Origin: Chersky-840 sp050011815
GTDB lineage: Bacteria; Actinomycetota; Acidimicrobiia; Acidimicrobiales; UBA8190
Length of the DNA stretch: 64,000 nucleotides
NCBI GenBank assembly: GCA_050011815.1
Contig: JBEKIJ010000022.1
Span: 38,967 to 102,966, forward strand
Direction: 5' to 3'
In this document: piece after piece, positions 35,292-43,332 of the stretch
Layout of the letters: every line of letters begins with the position of its first letter
How positions within the stretch are numbered: the first letter of the stretch is position 1
The notes under the pieces: generated by a model
What the model was told of the DNA's origin: nothing
What the model saw: the letters and a program-made list of their open reading frames with translations, nothing else
The model's database searches: none
Translations under genes and position numbers: made by a program

Positions 35292-36478
35292 CCGGACCTG
35301 GCGCGCGCCCGGCCGAAGACGGCGGCGCCACCGACCCCGCCGGGTCCGGGGTGGAGGCGACGGCTCGCCCGCAGACCTCCACCCGCGACCGCGACGACCT
35401 GCACCGGCGGTTGGTGACGTGGCTGGGGGCCCGGGTGACCGACCCCGAGGTGTCCGAGCTCGTGGTGCCGGAGTCCAACGGCATGTCGAGCGAGACGCTT
35501 CTCTTCGAGTGCACCTGGCGCGACACCGACGCCCCGTCCCCCGCCGCCAGGATCACCCAGGCGTGCGCGGCGCGTCTGGTCCCCGATCCCGACGCCGTCC
35601 CGGTGTTTCCGGTCTACGACCTCGAGCGCCAGTTCCGCGTCCTGCGACTGGTGGCCGAGCGCACCCGGGTGCCCGTGCCCCGCACGTTGTGGCTGGAGCT
35701 CGACCCCGAGGCCATCGGCTCGCCCTTCTTCGTGATGGAACGCGTCGAGGGGGTGGTGCCGCCCGACATCATGCCGTACCCCTTCGGATCGTGGCTCTCC
35801 GAGGCCCCCCGAGCCGACCAGGACCGGCTCCAGGACTCCTCGGTGCGTGTCCTGGCCGAGCTGCACGGAGCGCCGGTCAGCGCCCACGACATCGCCTTCC
35901 TCGAGCTCGATCGACCCGGGGACACCGCGTTGCGACGTCATCTGGCCGAGCAGCGGTCGTACTACGAGTGGGTGGTGGCCGACGGGGCGCGCTCCCCGCT
36001 CATCGAGCGCACCTTCACCTGGCTCGAGGACCACTGGCCCGCGTCCGAGGGGGCCCCCGTCATCAGCTGGGGTGATGCCCGCATCGGCAACATGATGTTC
36101 CGTGACTTCGAACCGGTGGCCGTGCTCGACTGGGAGATGGCCGCCGTCGGCCCGCGCGAGATCGACATCGGCTGGATGGTCTACCTCCATCGATTCCTCG
36201 ACGACATCGCCATCCAGGCGGGACTGCCCGGCATGCCGCACTTCATGCGCCTCGACGACGTGGCGGCCGCCTATGCGCGTCACTCCGGGCACACGCCGAC
36301 CGATCTCGACTTCTACACGATGTACGCGGCCCTGCGTCACGCCATCGTGATGAGCCGGGTGGCGCGGCGCCAGGTCCTCTTCGGCGAGATCACCATGCCC
36401 GAGGATCCCGACGACATGATCATGCACCGACCCACCCTCGAGCAGATGCTCGCCGGCACCTACTGGGACAAGCTGTGA
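35288..36478 (+). CDS. Phosphotransferase-fold kinase (APH family, ACAD10/LvaA-like)
   Basis: The GTG start overlaps the preceding stop, giving 396 residues with a disordered 35-residue leader. The APH fold is clear: ESNGMSSETLLFEC (nucleotide loop), SPFFVMERVEGVVPP (hinge), VISWGDARIGNMMF (catalytic Asp and the Asn six residues on, with Ser in place of the usual His), and AVLDWEMAAVG (metal-binding Asp). Known relatives in lipid catabolism (ACAD10/11, bacterial LvaA) phosphorylate the hydroxyl of 4-hydroxyacyl-CoAs. Placement between two paralogous unknown proteins and after a P450/SDR set suggests a hydroxylated lipid or steroid as substrate; drug resistance is unlikely. Confidence 0.85.
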   Translation: MTGPGARPAEDGGATDPAGSGVEATARPQTSTRDRDDLHRRLVTWLGARVTDPEVSELVVPESNGMSSETLLFECTWRDTDAPSPAARITQACAARLVPDPDAVPVFPVYDLERQFRVLRLVAERTRVPVPRTLWLELDPEAIGSPFFVMERVEGVVPPDIMPYPFGSWLSEAPRADQDRLQDSSVRVLAELHGAPVSAHDIAFLELDRPGDTALRRHLAEQRSYYEWVVADGARSPLIERTFTWLEDHWPASEGAPVISWGDARIGNMMFRDFEPVAVLDWEMAAVGPREIDIGWMVYLHRFLDDIAIQAGLPGMPHFMRLDDVAAAYARHSGHTPTDLDFYTMYAALRHAIVMSRVARRQVLFGEITMPEDPDDMIMHRPTLEQMLAGTYWDKL

Positions 36479-36485
36479 GGGTGCG

Positions 36486-37646
36486 GTGACCAATTCGATC
36501 GGGCCCCTGGTCCCTGCCGACGAAGGACTGTGCCATCAGATCACCGACACCTTCGCCGTGGTGGCGACCAGTGACCTGTCGTGGACCGAGAAGATCTGCG
36601 CCATGGCCGCGGCCAAAGACGGCAGCCTGCAGCTCGGGTTCGGCCTGGGCAAGTACCCCAACCGCAACGTGATGGACGGCTACGCGGGGATCTCACGGGG
36701 CGTCGAGCAGCGCACCGTGCGCGCCAGCCGGCGCCTCGACGCCGCCGCGGCGCTGACGGTCACCGGTCCCATCCGCTACGAGGTGGTCGAGCCCTTGCGA
36801 TCGGTTCGCTTCGTCCTCGAGGCCAATGACGCCCAACCCGTCGCCTTCGACTGGTTGTTCGAGGGGATCGTGCCCCCCGCCCTCGAGGACCGCACCCACA
36901 TGCGCCAGGGGTTCCGGGTGGGGTCCGATCTCGTGCGCTACCACCAGATCGGGACGGCCTCGGGCTGGGTCGAGGTCGAGGGCCGCCGCACCGAGATCTC
37001 CCCCGAGACGTGGGTCTCGACCCGAGACCACTCCTGGGGCGTGCGCTACGACGTCGGCCTGCCGCCCCGGGACCTCGAACCCCGCGACCCTCTGGCGGGG
37101 CTCTCGTTCCGCATGATCTGGAGCCCGATCGCCATGCAGCGTCCCGACGGCACCCGCTACGGGCTCTTCCTCCACTACCAGATCGTGCAGGGACCGGGCT
37201 TCACCTACAAGCAGGTCGTCATGGGCGGGGTGGAGCACGCCGACGGGACGGTGCAGCGCTTCGTCGACCTCGAACCGGACCTGAGGTTCGACCCCGCCAA
37301 CCGCCGGCTGCAGGGCGGGACCATCGAGGCCCGCACCGCCGACGGGAACGTGCGCACGCTCGAGCTCGAAGCGGTCTCCTCCACCGGCTTCCACCTCGGT
37401 GCCGGGCTCTACTTCGGTCTCGACGGGCACCATCACGGCGAGTGGCGTGGCGACCTGCTCGTCGAGGGCGAGCACGTCCCCGACTGCGCCGACCCGGTGG
37501 TGGCTCGACGCCTCCACCAGATCCGCGACACGGTGGTCCACGTTACCGACAGCGCGGAAGGCGGTGAGGGTTGGGGCAATTGCCAACCCATCATCACCGG
37601 GGGTGACGAAGCGCTCGGACTCTCGGCCGACGACACCTTCATGTAG
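36486..37646 (+). CDS. Paralogue of the 34,161 protein, unknown function
   Basis: The 386-residue GTG-initiated protein shares an ordered set of segments with the one two genes upstream: LGFGLGKYPNRNVMDGYAGI, YEVVEPLRSVRFVLEA, DWLFEGIVPP, RTHMRQGFRVGSDLVRYHQI (beyond this the alignment loosens) and TWVSTRDHSWGVRYD. No membrane span or signal is present; beta-strands predominate. The tail GGEGWGNCQPI matches EGAQGWGMFEHGTF of the paralogue. It begins 7 bases after the kinase stop, so all three are in one operon. They could form the two halves of one enzyme or two enzymes on sequential substrates. Confidence 0.78.
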   Translation: MTNSIGPLVPADEGLCHQITDTFAVVATSDLSWTEKICAMAAAKDGSLQLGFGLGKYPNRNVMDGYAGISRGVEQRTVRASRRLDAAAALTVTGPIRYEVVEPLRSVRFVLEANDAQPVAFDWLFEGIVPPALEDRTHMRQGFRVGSDLVRYHQIGTASGWVEVEGRRTEISPETWVSTRDHSWGVRYDVGLPPRDLEPRDPLAGLSFRMIWSPIAMQRPDGTRYGLFLHYQIVQGPGFTYKQVVMGGVEHADGTVQRFVDLEPDLRFDPANRRLQGGTIEARTADGNVRTLELEAVSSTGFHLGAGLYFGLDGHHHGEWRGDLLVEGEHVPDCADPVVARRLHQIRDTVVHVTDSAEGGEGWGNCQPIITGGDEALGLSADDTFM

Positions 37647-37685
37647 CACGGCTTCATGGAGCACGGCTTCATGGAGCACAGCGGC
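37641..37685. repeat. 15-bp tandem repeat, 3 copies
   Basis: Copies ATGTAGCACGGCTTC, ATGGAGCACGGCTTC and ATGGAGCACAGCGGC follow each other. The first contains the last Met codon and the stop of the preceding gene, so the array begins exactly at the gene end. Confidence 0.85.
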
Positions 37686-37691
37686 TGCCCG

Positions 37692-38108
37692 TCAGCGCAG
37701 CAGCGACACCGCGCCGACCACGGCGAACGTGCACCCGCCGACACCCAGGAGCCGGCGCCAGGGGTTCACTCCCCGAACGACCTCGTCGACGGCCCACGCC
37801 GCCAGGGCCGCCACGGCCACAGCATCGATGCCGGTGCGGACCCCACCCCGGGTCTGAACCACAGAGCGCAACAACACCGTCACAAGAAAGACCCACAAGG
37901 CGACGTTGGGGAACTGGGCGATGGTGATCTCACCTGTCTCCCGACTCCGGAACATCCAGTCGACGATCGCCCCCGGTCGCAGGGGTGGGGTTTGGGCCGA
38001 GCCCACCGTGGGCATGGCCCGGTCAGGTGCCTCGTCACGAGCGGGATAGGGTGGGAAGTCGCACTCGGGCTCATGCTCGGGCCGGGGCACCGAAGGCGGC
38101 GTATCCAC
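37692..38108 (-). CDS. Small membrane protein of unknown function
   Basis: The 138-residue GTG-started protein has a Pro/Glu-rich cytosolic N-terminus (about 50 residues), then GAIVDWMFRSRETGEITIAQF, a pattern I have seen in actinobacterial small proteins of unknown role, and two membrane helices (PNVALWVFLVTVLLRSVV and the Ala/Val-rich VAVAALAAWAVDEVV region) with a third at the end (LGVGGCTFAVVGAVSLL). It is convergent with the kinase operon. No function can be assigned. Confidence 0.7.
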   Translation of the reverse strand: MDTPPSVPRPEHEPECDFPPYPARDEAPDRAMPTVGSAQTPPLRPGAIVDWMFRSRETGEITIAQFPNVALWVFLVTVLLRSVVQTRGGVRTGIDAVAVAALAAWAVDEVVRGVNPWRRLLGVGGCTFAVVGAVSLLR

Positions 38109-38403
38109 GTCGACCAGTGTGCCGCACCGAGGGACCGTGACTGTGACCCGGCCCCACCGGTCTCCGAGACGTCAGGGTCCGGTCAGGGTCATACCGGATT
38201 TCGTCGGCCCCCAAGACACGACAGAGTCAACCTCGAGGTGACCACGCCACAAGATCGCATGGGTCCGGGCGCACCAGCACGACGTGGCCTGCTCTCCCCG
38301 TGCGGAAAACTGACACCAACAACCGATTGCTCCCGCGCGCCGGGGCCGGCCCGCGCCGCACGCCACGGCACATGACCCAACCCGCTACGAAGAATGGAGA
38401 TCC

Positions 38404-39174
38404 ATGACGATCACCGACCACGCATCGACCGCCGCGCCGGCCCCCTCGGCACCGCCGGCGGCACGAGCGATCGACCTCGTCAAGACCTACGGCAAGGGCG
38501 ACGCGGCCGTCCACGCCCTCGCCGGGGTCACCGTCGAGTTCAAGCGGGGGGAGTTCACCGCCGTGATGGGCCCGTCGGGATCGGGCAAGTCCACCCTCAT
38601 GCACTGCATGGCGGGGCTCGACACCCCGACATCGGGTCGCACCTTCGTGGGAGACCAGGAGATCGGTCTCCTCGACGATTCCGGCCTGACCCAGATGCGC
38701 CGGGATCGCATCGGGTTCGTGTTCCAGTCCTTCAACCTCGTGCCCACCCTGACCGCCCAGGAGAACATCACGCTCCCCTCCGACCTGGCCGGGAAGAAGA
38801 TCGACCAGGCCTGGTTCGACTACCTGATCGCCCAGCTCGGCATCGGGGACCGGCTTTCGCACCGGCCCACGGAGATGTCCGGCGGCCAGCAGCAGCGGGC
38901 CGCCTGCGCCCGGGCCCTGATGGGCCGGCCCGACCTGATCTTCGCGGACGAGCCCACCGGCAATCTCGACTCCAACTCGTCCTCGGAGATGCTCGGCTTC
39001 CTGCGACGCTCGGTGACGGAATTCCACCAGTCGATCGTCATGGTCACCCACGACCCTCGCGGGGCTGCGTTTGCCGATCGGGTCCTCTTCCTGGCTGACG
39101 GCAAGGTGGTGGGCGAGCTGGCCTCCCCCACCGCCGACTCGGTGCTCGAACACATGAAGCAACTGGGTAGCTGA
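38404..39174 (+). CDS. ABC transporter ATP-binding protein (MacB/LolD type)
   Basis: The 256-residue ATPase has every required motif: Walker A GPSGSGKSTLMHC near 57, Q-loop FVFQSFNLVPTLTAQEN, signature MSGGQQQRAACARAL near 158, Walker B LIFADEPTGNLDS near 178 and the H-loop TVTHDP-like MVTHDPRGAA. The NLVPTLTAQENI and GNLDS features mark the family that powers FtsX-type permeases (lipoprotein release, antibiotic or envelope-lipid export), not an importer. GGAG precedes the ATG. The permease gene follows after 1 base. Confidence 0.93.
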   Translation: MTITDHASTAAPAPSAPPAARAIDLVKTYGKGDAAVHALAGVTVEFKRGEFTAVMGPSGSGKSTLMHCMAGLDTPTSGRTFVGDQEIGLLDDSGLTQMRRDRIGFVFQSFNLVPTLTAQENITLPSDLAGKKIDQAWFDYLIAQLGIGDRLSHRPTEMSGGQQQRAACARALMGRPDLIFADEPTGNLDSNSSSEMLGFLRRSVTEFHQSIVMVTHDPRGAAFADRVLFLADGKVVGELASPTADSVLEHMKQLGS

Positions 39175-39175
39175 C

Positions 39176-41707
39176 ATGTGGAAGGTGACCATCAAGGGTC
39201 TGCTCGCCCACAAGTTGCGACTGGCCCTCACCGGCATCGCCATCGTGCTCGGGGTGACCTTCATCTCCGGGACCTTCGTCTTGACCGACACCCTCCACAA
39301 CACCTTCGACACCCTGTTCGGTCACATCTACCAAAACGTGGACTTCCAGATCCGCGGCAAGGCCGAATTCAACAACAACACCGGCGGTGGCGCGGTCCGC
39401 AACCCGATCTCCGAGTCGCTGCTCGCCAAGGTCCGCCAGGTGCCCGGCGTCTCCTACGCCGATGGATCGGTCACCGGGTACGCGCAGTTCGTGGCGCCCG
39501 ACGGCAAAGCCGTCAGCACGGGTGGTGCGCCCACCCTGGGCCTGTCCTTCGATCCCAACCAGCAGCTCTCGGCCCTGCACCTGAGGCAGGGCACAGCGCC
39601 CACGTCACCGAACGACGTCGTCATGGACGCCGCCACCGCCCAGAAGTACCACTTCAAGGTGGGTGATCACGTTCGAGTCCTCCTGGCCGGTCCGACCCAG
39701 ACCTTCACCATCACGGGCATCGTCACCTTCGGCACCGCCAACAATCTCGCCGGCGCCACCCTGGCCGCCTTCAACCTGCCCACGGCGCAGCACCTCTTCG
39801 ACGAGACCGGTCAGGTCGACTCCATCGACGTCCTGGCCAAGCCGGGAGTCGACAAGGCCACCGTCCAGCACGCCATCGCCGAGGTCCTGCCTCGAGGCGT
39901 GGAGGTGGTGACAGGGCAGACCGTGGCCAACGAGAACACCAACAGCATCAACCAGGCCCTGGGGTTCTTCTCGACGGCGCTGTTGGTGTTCGCCTTCATC
40001 TCGCTCTTCGTGGGCGGCTTCACCATCTTCAACACGTTCTCGATCATCGTCGGCCAGAGAACAAGAGAACTCGCCCTGCTGCGAATCGTGGGGGCCAGCC
40101 GACGACAGGTGTTCCGCTCCGTCCTCGTCGAGGCCGCCATCGTCGGTCTGGTGGCCTCGGTCATCGGCCTCGGCCTGGGCGTGCTGGCGGCGTTGGGCCT
40201 GGAGGAGCTCCTCAAGGCCTTCGGCATCACGCTGCCGTCGGGACCCCTCGCCTTCGAGACCCGCACCGTCATCGTCGCCATCGCCGTGGGGCTGGGAGTG
40301 ACCGTGGTGTCTGCCATCAGCCCGGCCCGGCGGGCCGTGCGCATCCCGCCCGTGGCCGCCCTCGTCGACTACCAGGGAGAGGAGGGGGTGTCGTCACGGC
40401 GACGGATCGTGATCGGGAGCATCGTCGCCGTCCTGGGGATCGCGGCGCTGGCGTTGGGACTCACAAAGCCCGCCATCCAACTGGTCGGCGTGGGCGCCGT
40501 GGCGGTCTTCATCGGCATCGGGATGCTGGCTCCCATGGTGGCCCGGCCCATGGCGAGCGTCATCGGACGGCCACTGGCCCGCCTGTTCCAGATCTCGGGC
40601 AAGTTGGGCCGGGAGAATTCGATGCGCAGCCCTCGTCGCACCGCGCAGACGGCGTCCGCCCTCATGGTCGGGTTGGCCCTCGTGTCCACCATCACGGTGT
40701 TCGGCGCGTCGCTGTCGAAGTCGGCCACGAGCAGCGTCGACAACGCCATCAGCGCCGACTACATCGTCACCGCCAGCGGCAACGGCGCCGGCAGCTTCAG
40801 CAATGCCGTGGCCGGTGTGGCGTCTCGCGTGCCCGGGGTGGCAACGGTCTCGACGGTCTACAGCGGGCAATTCGAATTCCGCGGCTCGGTGGACGGACTG
40901 ACCAGCGTCTCGCCCAAACACCTGGCCGACACCATCATCTTGCGGATGAACTCGGGATCAGGAGCTCCGGCGCTCAGTGCGGGCCGACTGCTGATCGACA
41001 CGACGACGGCGAACTCCGATCACCTCACGGTGGGCTCGACCGTCCCGGTGAAGTTCGCCGAGACCGGCAATTCGACCATGCGCATCGGCGGGATCTACAA
41101 ACCCAACGCACTGCTCGGCAGCTTCCTCGTGGGTGACACCTTCTTCCTGTCGCATTTCAACACCCCGCTCCCGGTTGCCGTCCTCGTCAGCACGACCAGC
41201 GGCACCCCCGACATCTCCCCCGCCCTCACGGGCGGGCTCAAGGCCTATCCGAACATCCAGATCCAGACGCGGGCCCAGTTCGAGAAGGCGCAGCAGGCGC
41301 AGGTGAACAAACTGCTCGGACTGGTCTACGCCCTGCTGGCACTGGCCGTGGTCATCGCCCTCATCGGCATCGTCAACACGCTCATGCTGTCGGTGTTCGA
41401 GCGCACCCACGAGATCGGCCTGCTCCGGGCGGTCGGGATGAAGCGTCGTCAGATCCGGGTCATGATCCGTTCCGAGGCCGTCATCCTCTCGCTGTTCGGC
41501 GCCATCATCGGCGTGATCGTCGGCACCGCGCTGGGAACGGCGTTCGCCGCCTCGTTGAAGCAACAGGGGATCACCGACATCTCCATCCCCTTCGGGAGCC
41601 TGGTCCTGTTCCTGGTGATCGCGGCCCTCCTGGGCCTCGGCGCCGCCAGCTGGCCGGCACGCCGGGCGGCAAAGCTCGACGTCCTGGCCGCCATCGCCGC
41701 CGATTGA
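39176..41707 (+). CDS. ABC transporter permease, FtsX/MacB family
   Basis: The 843-residue protein has the layout of large actinobacterial FtsX permeases: one N-terminal helix (LRLALTGIAIVLGVTFISG), a long extracytoplasmic MacB-type domain (about 45-250), three helices with FNTFSIIVGQRTRELALLRI (the FtsX motif), a second unit from about 460 beginning LGRENSMRSPRRTAQTASAL, a second extracytoplasmic domain, and three final helices with SVFERTHEIGLLRAVGMKRR. It partners the ATPase just upstream. Members act as mechanotransmission exporters or release factors for envelope molecules; no substrate-binding protein is encoded nearby. Confidence 0.92.
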   Translation: MWKVTIKGLLAHKLRLALTGIAIVLGVTFISGTFVLTDTLHNTFDTLFGHIYQNVDFQIRGKAEFNNNTGGGAVRNPISESLLAKVRQVPGVSYADGSVTGYAQFVAPDGKAVSTGGAPTLGLSFDPNQQLSALHLRQGTAPTSPNDVVMDAATAQKYHFKVGDHVRVLLAGPTQTFTITGIVTFGTANNLAGATLAAFNLPTAQHLFDETGQVDSIDVLAKPGVDKATVQHAIAEVLPRGVEVVTGQTVANENTNSINQALGFFSTALLVFAFISLFVGGFTIFNTFSIIVGQRTRELALLRIVGASRRQVFRSVLVEAAIVGLVASVIGLGLGVLAALGLEELLKAFGITLPSGPLAFETRTVIVAIAVGLGVTVVSAISPARRAVRIPPVAALVDYQGEEGVSSRRRIVIGSIVAVLGIAALALGLTKPAIQLVGVGAVAVFIGIGMLAPMVARPMASVIGRPLARLFQISGKLGRENSMRSPRRTAQTASALMVGLALVSTITVFGASLSKSATSSVDNAISADYIVTASGNGAGSFSNAVAGVASRVPGVATVSTVYSGQFEFRGSVDGLTSVSPKHLADTIILRMNSGSGAPALSAGRLLIDTTTANSDHLTVGSTVPVKFAETGNSTMRIGGIYKPNALLGSFLVGDTFFLSHFNTPLPVAVLVSTTSGTPDISPALTGGLKAYPNIQIQTRAQFEKAQQAQVNKLLGLVYALLALAVVIALIGIVNTLMLSVFERTHEIGLLRAVGMKRRQIRVMIRSEAVILSLFGAIIGVIVGTALGTAFAASLKQQGITDISIPFGSLVLFLVIAALLGLGAASWPARRAAKLDVLAAIAAD

Positions 41708-41754
41708 CCGGGCACCGCCGCCTCCCCGAACACGATTCCGAGGGCGTGCCCGGT
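41707..41754. other. Inverted repeat after the permease gene
   Basis: ACCGGGCAC, starting on the last base of the stop codon, pairs perfectly with GTGCCCGGT 30 bases later. The long loop makes a simple terminator doubtful, and there is no T tract. A TACGCT element that could be the -10 box of the next gene overlaps the right arm's last base. Confidence 0.4.
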
Positions 41755-41804
41755 ACGCTGATGACCGAGAGACACTCTGAGCGTGTGGTGGAGGTGACCC
41801 GATC

Positions 41805-42041
41805 GTGAACGCCGCCCTGATCATCGCATTGGGGATCTTGGCCCTCATCATCTGGGCCATCGTCGACGTGGCCCGCAAGCCCTCCACCGTCCTTTCCTCG
41901 GGCCGCAAGGCCGCCTGGATCGTCGGGCTCGTCCTGGGGGCTCTGCTCTTCGAGATCGCCGGGGCGGTCATCGCGCTCGTCTACCTGATCGGCGTCCGAC
42001 CCCGGTTGGCCCGTGCCTCCACCGATCTGCACGACTGGTAG
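41805..42041 (+). CDS. Small two-span membrane protein, PLDc_N-like
   Basis: The 78-residue GTG-started protein has two helices: ALIIALGILALIIWAIVDVA and the longer AAWIVGLVLGALLFEIAGAVIALVY region, joined by a short basic turn (RKPSTVLSSGRK), and ends in a polar tail. The pattern of Trp and basic residues before the second helix resembles the N-terminal domain of cardiolipin synthases (PLDc_N) that also occurs alone in actinobacteria. A GGAGG lies 10 bases upstream. No function is known for stand-alone members. Confidence 0.72.
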   Translation: MNAALIIALGILALIIWAIVDVARKPSTVLSSGRKAAWIVGLVLGALLFEIAGAVIALVYLIGVRPRLARASTDLHDW

Positions 42042-42127
42042 CCGACCCGACACGTGACGACGCCGTCGTCACCGACCGGCGCACCGACCGGCACGGCGGC
42101 AGGCGCACCGACAAGGCAGACCGCCAG

Positions 42128-42508
42128 ATGGCCGAACTGATCTCGAACCCCACCGTGCTCCAGGCGGCCGGCAATCCCCCGAAGACGATCTCGGAGTTCG
42201 TGGGACGACTGGCGACCCGAACCCAAGGGGTCTCCGTCGCCGTCATGACCAGTCCCTCGGGATGGTCCGAGCCGGGCCAGCGTCCCGAGTTCGACGAGTA
42301 CACGGTGGTGATCGAGGGGGAGATCCACGTCGAATCCGAAGAGGGGTCCTTCACCGTCGCCGCCGGCCAGGCGGTCAGGGCGCCGGCGGGACAATGGGTC
42401 CGCTACTCCACACCCACCGCGGGCGGGGCGCGCTACGTCGCAGTGTGTGTCCCGGCGTTCTCCCCCGACGCCGTGCATCGCGACGAGGATCCCGCCGAAA
42501 AGGGTTGA
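42128..42508 (+). CDS. Cupin-domain protein
   Basis: The 126-residue protein carries a single cupin barrel: GQRPEFDEYTVVIEGEIHVE for motif 1 and VAAGQAVRAPAGQWVRYSTP for motif 2. The usual metal-binding His residues of motif 1 (HxH) are missing and motif 2 has no His, so the barrel probably binds a ligand without metal. Its stop codon overlaps the -35 box of the thioredoxin promoter. The rest of the surroundings do not hint at a role. Confidence 0.75.
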   Translation: MAELISNPTVLQAAGNPPKTISEFVGRLATRTQGVSVAVMTSPSGWSEPGQRPEFDEYTVVIEGEIHVESEEGSFTVAAGQAVRAPAGQWVRYSTPTAGGARYVAVCVPAFSPDAVHRDEDPAEKG

Positions 42509-42536
42509 CTCGGTACCACGGTACGGCCCTTACCCT
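42505..42536 (+). promoter_or_regulatory. MerR-type promoter of the thioredoxin gene
   Basis: TTGACT (-35, 42,505-42,510) and TACCCT (-10, 42,531-42,536) are 20 bases apart, too wide for normal sigma-factor use but typical of promoters that MerR proteins untwist. The spacer holds the near-palindrome GTACC-AC-GGTAC (42,513-42,524). It aligns with the merR promoter at 43,281-43,312 as TTGAC-C, G-ACC, GGTACGGCC and TA-blocks in the same register. Confidence 0.75.
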
Positions 42537-42564
42537 GGCGAGAGAGGCTCGCAAGGAGGCTGTG

Positions 42565-42894
42565 GTGTCCGGTGCCGTGTTGCAACTGACCGAGGCGACG
42601 TTCGACGAAGAGATCGGCGCGTCACCCGTCCCGGTCGTGGTCGAGTTCTGGGCGCCGTGGTGCCCGCCGTGCCGGGCGATGGCTCCGATCCTCGACTCGA
42701 TCGCGCTCGACTACGAGGACCGCGTCCGCGTGGCCAAGGTCGACGTTGACGAGCAGGTGGCCCTGGCCCGGCGCTACGACGTGGCGAGCGTCCCGACCGT
42801 GCTCCTCTTCGCCGAGGGCGAGCTCCGGGGGCGGACGGTGGGGGCTCGGAGCCGACACCAGCTTCTCGAAGACCTCGGGGTCCTCGTCAGCTAG
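42565..42894 (+). CDS. Thioredoxin with WCPPC active site
   Basis: The GTG start lies 5 bases after AAGGAGG; the product is 109 residues. VVVEFWAPWCPPCRAMAPIL is the thioredoxin active-site region with Cys33 and Cys36; the dipeptide between them is Pro-Pro, not the usual Gly-Pro, which should make the disulfide more oxidising or change partners. The cis-Pro loop ASVPTVLLF is standard. Length and fold match cytosolic thioredoxins. Its last 8 bases overlap the end of the convergent merR gene, and both promoters share an operator, so it is a target of that regulator. Confidence 0.9.
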   Translation: MSGAVLQLTEATFDEEIGASPVPVVVEFWAPWCPPCRAMAPILDSIALDYEDRVRVAKVDVDEQVALARRYDVASVPTVLLFAEGELRGRTVGARSRHQLLEDLGVLVS

Positions 42895-43273
42895 AGATCC
42901 GCAGGGCCATGCAGTCCTCGCTCGTCGGGTCGTCGCAGAGCTCGATGAGCTGCTCCAGCCGGGAGCGGACCTCCGCCAACGTGCGCTGCTCGTCCTCGAG
43001 GGCCTGAATCTTGGCCCGCGCCATGACCAGGACCTGCTCGGCGTTCCGACCACCGTCGGGCCCGGTCAAGGTGGCGACCTCGGTGAGCGTGAACCCCAAC
43101 CGCTTGGCCCGGGCGATGAACTGCAGGCGCCACAGATCCGAGGTCGAGTACTGGCGATATCCCGCCTCGGTCCGTGGGGGCTCCCGGAGCAGGCCGCGTC
43201 GCTCGTAGTAGCGAATGGTCTCGACGTTCACCCCCGCCTCGTCGGCCAGTCGACCGATCGTCAGCCCGTCCAC
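42887..43273 (-). CDS. MerR-family regulator with CueR-like Cys pair
   Basis: The 128-residue protein has the MerR winged-helix start LTIGRLADEAGVNVETIRYY and ERRGLL, a GYRQYSTSDLWRLQFIARAK segment, and a dimerisation helix (about 75-110). Cys113 and Cys121 are seven residues apart, the spacing of the two metal-binding Cys in CueR; the Hg/Zn-type Cys near position 77-82 is absent (Asn77 in RNAEQV). So it may sense a monovalent metal or a thiol oxidant. The GTG start is 7 bases from its own -10 box, so its mRNA is likely leaderless. It should regulate itself and the thioredoxin. Confidence 0.88.
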   Translation of the reverse strand: MDGLTIGRLADEAGVNVETIRYYERRGLLREPPRTEAGYRQYSTSDLWRLQFIARAKRLGFTLTEVATLTGPDGGRNAEQVLVMARAKIQALEDEQRTLAEVRSRLEQLIELCDDPTSEDCMALRISS

Positions 43274-43280
43274 CTCTCAC

Positions 43281-43312
43281 AGACTAAAGGCCGTACCCCG
43301 GTGCAGGGTCAA
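43281..43312 (-). promoter_or_regulatory. MerR-type promoter of the merR gene
   Basis: On the minus strand TTGACC (43,312-43,307) and TAGTCT (43,286-43,281) are 20 bases apart, with GCACC-GG-GGTAC between them. The GTG start follows the -10 box by 7 bases. The design is the same as that of the thioredoxin promoter. Confidence 0.72.
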
Positions 43313-43332
43313 GGCTCGACCTCTGTCGGGGC

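Noticed and set aside
35288..36478. Aminoglycoside resistance gene
   Set aside because: The fold is shared, but the context (P450, SDR, lipid-type neighbours) and the replaced catalytic-loop His argue for a metabolic kinase.
38109..38403. Small ORFs between the membrane protein and the ABC operon
   Set aside because: The 63-64 codon minus-strand frames are Arg/Gly-rich, overlap each other and lack start signals; the stretch is best read as the ABC operon's upstream region.
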